Origin: Streptomyces bottropensis ATCC 25435
GTDB taxonomy: Bacteria > Actinomycetota > Actinomycetes > Streptomycetales > Streptomycetaceae
NCBI RefSeq assembly: GCF_000383595.1
Contig: NZ_KB911581.1
Location: 5,178,496 to 5,242,495, forward strand
Length of the DNA stretch: 64,000 bases
Direction: 5' to 3'
The notes under the pieces: model-generated
Databases searched by the model: none
The model's input: the letters and a program-made list of their open reading frames with translations, nothing else
What the model was told of the DNA's origin: nothing
Made by a program: the position numbers and the translations under genes
Part shown: positions 61,091 to 64,000 of the stretch, piece after piece
Numbering within the stretch: position 1 is the first letter of the stretch
How the letters are laid out: each line of letters begins with the position of its first letter

Positions 61091-61129
61091 ATGAGTGTCA
61101 TCGCACTGCTGACGGGGAGGGCTCCGTGA
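61091..61129 (+). CDS. 12-codon leader peptide overlapping the ketosynthase start
   Basis: The ATG at 61091 is preceded by a strong AGGAGG at normal spacing, and the frame MSVIALLTGRAP ends in TGA at 61127-61129. That stop overlaps the GTG start of the ketosynthase (GTGA). It is either a translated leader that couples ketosynthase translation or the remaining 5' end of a deleted upstream gene. The hydrophobic VIALL stretch is too short for a signal peptide. Confidence 0.5.
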   Translation: MSVIALLTGRAP

Positions 61130-62343
61130 AACCGTCGCGGATCGTGGTCACCGGGCTGGGGGCGGTGACGCCCCTCGGTGCCGACATGTCCTCCACTTGG
61201 GACGCCCTGATGGGCGGGGAGTCAGGGATCACCAAGCTCGATACGCCGTGGGCACCGCAGGCCGCTGTCAAGATCGCCGGACTGGTCCAGCACGATGTCG
61301 AGGCGGCCATCGGCCGCGTGAACGCGCGCAGGCTCGACCGTTCCCAGCAACTGGCGGTGCTGGCGGCGCGCGAGGCGTGGGCGGATGCCGGGCTCGGCAC
61401 TGGGGGTGTGGATCCCGAGCGGGTCGCGGTCGCGGTCGGCTCCGGCGTCGGCGGTGCCCAGACTCTTGAGGACCAGCTCGACGTGCTGGCCCACAAGGGG
61501 GCGAGTGGGGTCTCGCCCTACACCGTGCCGCGGATGATACCCAACGGGTCGGCCGCCGCGGTCAGCCTCGACCTGCGGGCGCGGGCCGGGGCACACGCCC
61601 CGACCAGTGCCTGTGCCTCGGGAGCCGAGGCACTGTGGCTGGCCGCACTGTTGCTCCACACCCGCCGGGCCGACGTCGTCATCGCCGGTGGGACGGACGC
61701 GTTCATCTCCCCGATCAGCATCGCCGGCTTTGCCCGCATCGGTGCCCTGTCCCGGAGCGAGGTCCCCGAAGAGGCGTGCCGCCCCTTCGGCCGATACCGC
61801 GACGGGTTCGTGATGAGCGAAGGGGCAGCCGTGCTGATCCTGGAGCGCGAAGAGGATGCCCTGGCCCGTCGGGCCCACCGCTACGCCGTGCTGGCCGGGA
61901 CTGCGGTCACCTCGGACGCCCACCACATCACCGCCCCCGCACCGGAGGGACAGGTGCGCGCGATTCACCAGGTGCTCGCCGACGCCCAACTCGGCCCAAC
62001 CGACATCGCGCACGTCAACGCGCATGCCACCGGCACCCCGGTCGGCGATGCCGTCGAGGCCCAGGTGCTGGCCGAGGTGCTGCCGCACCGGCCGAGCGTC
62101 ACGGCCACGAAAGCCTCCACCGGACATCTGCTGGGCGCGTCGGGTGCGCTGGAGGCCGCCTTCGCCGCCCTGACCCTGACGACCGGCACTGTCCCGGCCA
62201 TCCGAAACTTCACCGAGCCCGGCGACGGCATCGACCTCGATCTCGTCCACGGCCGCCCGCGAAAGCAGCAGCCGGACGTGGTGCTCTCGACAAGTTTCGG
62301 CTTCGGCGGCCACAACGCGCTGATCGTGCTGACCCGTCCCTGA
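61126..62343 (+). CDS. FabF/NodE-type beta-ketoacyl-ACP synthase
   Basis: A 405-residue beta-ketoacyl synthase. The catalytic set is complete: Cys163 in SACASGAEA, His300 in VNAHATGTPVGD, Lys329 and His334 in TKASTGHLLGASGALE. VVTGLGAVTPLG at the start and STSFGFGGHNALIVL at the end are typical. It condenses acyl-ACP with malonyl-ACP. Start GTG at 61126, behind GGGGAGG. It is not the housekeeping fabF by context: no fabD, fabH or acpP is present, while a nodB-like and a nodC-like gene follow on the same strand. In rhizobia NodE, a ketosynthase of this class, makes the special acyl chain of Nod factors; a similar role here is inference. Confidence 0.9.
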   Translation: MKPSRIVVTGLGAVTPLGADMSSTWDALMGGESGITKLDTPWAPQAAVKIAGLVQHDVEAAIGRVNARRLDRSQQLAVLAAREAWADAGLGTGGVDPERVAVAVGSGVGGAQTLEDQLDVLAHKGASGVSPYTVPRMIPNGSAAAVSLDLRARAGAHAPTSACASGAEALWLAALLLHTRRADVVIAGGTDAFISPISIAGFARIGALSRSEVPEEACRPFGRYRDGFVMSEGAAVLILEREEDALARRAHRYAVLAGTAVTSDAHHITAPAPEGQVRAIHQVLADAQLGPTDIAHVNAHATGTPVGDAVEAQVLAEVLPHRPSVTATKASTGHLLGASGALEAAFAALTLTTGTVPAIRNFTEPGDGIDLDLVHGRPRKQQPDVVLSTSFGFGGHNALIVLTRP

Positions 62344-62784
62344 CCCCGCCACGCCGTCCGCCCTGCTGCCCCTGTTGGGAGTTGTCCCGTGAACCAGAAT
62401 GTCGCCCGAAAACTCAAGCCCGTCGGCACCGACGCCTCCGACAACCACTCCCGGCTCGCTGTCATCGATGGGGGCCGGGCCGCATACGTGCCCGGCGTCG
62501 ATTTCATCGGCCGGCCGTGGAAGCCGCACCAGTCGTCGGGCAGTCCCAAGATGCGCGCCGCACTCCGCAGGGCGTCGGCCACCGAGGACAGCCTGCCCAC
62601 CCATCGTTCCAGCGTAGACACCCACTTCGGGCAGGACGGTCCCGGGGGCGAGTGGGTGAGCCGGTGGATCGCGCAGGAGGACGGGGACCCCTGCAGCCTG
62701 CGGCCGTTCTTGTGTGCGACCCGCTCCGTGAGAGCAGCCGGATCCCCGGCAGCCATATATAGACCCCAGGAAAGGACCGTGGTG
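62344..62784 (+). other. 441-base region between ketosynthase and nodB-like gene
   Basis: From a GTG at 62389 (with GGGAG upstream) a frame stays open into the nodB-like gene. It contains NHSRLAVIDGGRAAYVPGVDF, faintly like the HxKxxxxD motif of phospholipase D, but no other domain is visible. Whether it is a separate small gene, a lost-gene fragment or an N-terminal extension is unclear. The duplicated fragment at 29.2 kb begins at 62730, inside this region, and suggests that the nodB unit starts there. No NodA-like acyltransferase was found in any frame. Confidence 0.4.
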
Positions 62785-63522
62785 ATGGACACCGTCACGA
62801 CAGCCGGGCCTCAGGACGGCCCGACCGACCGCCCGTCATCCAGCGCCTGCGAGGTGCGCGGCGCGGACGACGGCGACCGGTGCATCTACCTGACGTTCGA
62901 CGACGGCCCCAATCTGTTCTGTACGCCGCAGATTCTCGATGTGCTCGCCGAGCACCGTGCGCTCGCCACGTTCTGCGTGATCGGTGAGTATGCCGCAGGT
63001 CATCCGGAGTTGATCCGCAGAATCGTGGCGGAAGGCCACGGCCTGGCCAGCCACACCATGACACACAGGGATCTGTCCCACTGCGCCCCCGAGGAGATCC
63101 AGCAGGAGATCTCGAGGGCGAGCGACGTCATCACCGCCATCTCCCCGCAGACGCCACTGCGTCATCTGCGAGCGCCGTACGGGGTCTGGACCGGCGAGGC
63201 CCGCGCCGCGGCGGCAGCACTCGGACTGGCGCCCCTCGACTGGACGGTGGACCCGCGCGACTGGTCGCGCCCTGGAGTGGACGCCATCGTCGAGACGGTA
63301 CTGACCCACATCCGGCCGGGCGGAGTCATCCTCCTGCATGACGGATGCCCGCCGGACGAACTGCCGAGAGGTGACCGCACCCACCTGCGGGAACAGACGG
63401 TCGCCGCGCTCCGCCGCCTGATCCCGGCGCTGCGAGACCGCGGATTCGTCTTCCGGACGCTTCCGCTGCCGTCCGCCGCGTCGGCAGCCGAGCTGTCCGC
63501 CGACATGCCCGGGGTCCGATGA
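62785..63522 (+). CDS. nodB: NodB-like chitooligosaccharide deacetylase
   Basis: A 245-residue polysaccharide deacetylase very like rhizobial NodB. All catalytic motifs are present: TFDDG (37-41), the zinc-binding SHTMTH (89-94), RAPYG (129-133), DWTVDPRDWSRPG (152-164) and LLHDG (183-187). NodB removes the N-acetyl group from the non-reducing end of chitooligosaccharide, leaving an amine for acylation. There is no signal peptide or membrane anchor, as in NodB and unlike wall deacetylases. ATG at 62785, behind AGGAAAGGA. The stop overlaps the start of the nodC-like gene. A broken copy of its 5' end lies at 29200-29368. The first 30 residues are variable. Confidence 0.92.
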   Translation: MDTVTTAGPQDGPTDRPSSSACEVRGADDGDRCIYLTFDDGPNLFCTPQILDVLAEHRALATFCVIGEYAAGHPELIRRIVAEGHGLASHTMTHRDLSHCAPEEIQQEISRASDVITAISPQTPLRHLRAPYGVWTGEARAAAAALGLAPLDWTVDPRDWSRPGVDAIVETVLTHIRPGGVILLHDGCPPDELPRGDRTHLREQTVAALRRLIPALRDRGFVFRTLPLPSAASAAELSADMPGVR

Positions 63523-64000
63523 TGGCGGCAGTGACCAGCATCCTGTCCACTGCCGCGTTGACCGTCTCCGTGGCCTATGCGGTCCTCGTGGTCGTCTATC
63601 AGGCCGTGCAGGCGCGGTACGTCTGGCGTGCCGACCGCCACAGCCCCACTCCCGTGGACCCCATGGGCGCGCTGCCCAGTGTGGACGTGATCATCCCCTG
63701 TTACAACGAGGACCCACTGCTGCTGGCGGAGTGCCTGCGCTCGGTGCTGGCGCAGGACTACGAAGGGCAGCTGCGGGTCTACCTCGTCGACGACGGCTCG
63801 GACAACCGCTCCCGTCTGGAGCCTGTGCATGCCGCCCATGCCGACGACCCGCGGTTCACGTTCGTGCCGCTTCCGCACAACGTGGGCAAACGCAAGGCAC
63901 AGGTCGAGGCGATCCGCCGGTCAGGCGGTGAGCTGGTGGTCAACATCGACTCGGACACCACGATCGAACCCGGTGTCGTGCGAAAGCTGGCCGCGAAGAT
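63519..64000 (+). CDS. nodC: NodC-like chitooligosaccharide synthase, N-terminal part (cut by window edge)
   Basis: The ATG at 63519 overlaps the nodB stop (ATGA), and about 160 residues are visible before the window ends. One N-terminal transmembrane segment (about residues 8-30) is followed by a family-2 glycosyltransferase domain: VDVIIPCYNEDP (55-66), VYLVDDGSDN (87-96), NVGKRKAQVEAI (121-132) and VNIDSDTTIEP (141-151, with the DxD-type DSD). The last two and the spacing match NodC and related chitin/hyaluronan synthases closely. NodC polymerises UDP-GlcNAc at the membrane into short chitin chains, the NodB substrate. The QxxRW motif and further membrane segments should lie to the right of the window. 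Confidence 0.9.
   Translation, partial: MMAAVTSILSTAALTVSVAYAVLVVVYQAVQARYVWRADRHSPTPVDPMGALPSVDVIIPCYNEDPLLLAECLRSVLAQDYEGQLRVYLVDDGSDNRSRLEPVHAAHADDPRFTFVPLPHNVGKRKAQVEAIRRSGGELVVNIDSDTTIEPGVVRKLAAK

Noticed and set aside
62389..62784. Possible phospholipase D-like gene (HxRxxxxD followed by a glycine-rich loop)
   Set aside because: The lysine of the HKD motif is Arg, no second motif exists and the frame then becomes low-complexity; too weak for a gene call.

Overview
The window looks like part of a chromosome arm of a Streptomyces or a close relative. Base composition is very GC-rich, third codon positions are strongly G/C, GTG starts are common, and the gene content is typical of the genus: an ECF41 sigma factor, a SpoIIE-type phosphatase, secreted SGNH hydrolases, a streptogrisin-like protease, and many TetR, MarR, IclR, ROK and GntR regulators. 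At least ten transposase or recombinase remnants and more than half a dozen frameshifted or truncated genes indicate a fast-decaying accessory region. No rRNA, tRNA or CRISPR array was found.

Layout. 0-6.2 kb: an IclR-linked catabolic group (two fumarylacetoacetate-hydrolase-family proteins, two SDRs, a carboxymuconolactone-decarboxylase-like protein, a flavin-linked oxidase). 6.8-13.4 kb: a membrane protein, a TetR remnant joined to an IS256 fragment, an oxidoreductase-TetR pair with a clear palindromic operator, and a MarR / old-yellow-enzyme / quinone-reductase group. 13.5-17.3 kb: IS630 and IS701 remnants, a small secreted protein, and frameshifted hydratase and NUDIX genes. 17.6-21.6 kb: an ECF41 group in which the sigma factor lies beside a CMD protein that carries a textbook ECF41 promoter, followed by two NAD(P)-binding epimerase-like proteins and a DUF1772 membrane protein. 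21.6-38 kb: recombinase scars, two copies of a duplicated exported-protein locus, a secreted SGNH hydrolase with a shifted C terminus, a broken dacB, a GT87 membrane glycosyltransferase, a response regulator, a metallophosphoesterase, and the scar of an integrative element.

38-45 kb holds a PAS-GAF-SpoIIE phosphatase/kinase, a large ATP-binding LuxR regulator and a stand-alone NRPS condensation-domain protein. 45.3-53.6 kb is an intact divergent catabolic locus. The leftward operon has two PF06684 proteins, an alpha/beta hydrolase, an aldehyde dehydrogenase, a tautomerase and a luciferase-like monooxygenase. The rightward operon has a BCCT transporter, a SnoaL-like protein, a flavin reductase and a GntR regulator. 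Together they look like uptake, flavin-dependent oxidation and aldehyde oxidation of an unknown, probably quaternary-amine-type, substrate. 54-60 kb has a secreted serine protease, a second SGNH hydrolase, transposase remnants and a CocE-type hydrolase with its own TetR.

The most striking part is the right edge (61.1-64 kb): a beta-ketoacyl synthase, then a deacetylase with every NodB motif, then an overlapping gene for a NodC-type chitooligosaccharide synthase that runs off the window. This is the core of lipo-chitooligosaccharide (Nod-factor-like) synthesis in a streptomycete-like genome. A broken copy of the nodB 5' end lies at 29.2 kb. A previously unnoticed dispersed element of about 80 bp, in five copies, lies upstream of the duplicated exported genes, dacB, the nodB scar and the ketosynthase gene.
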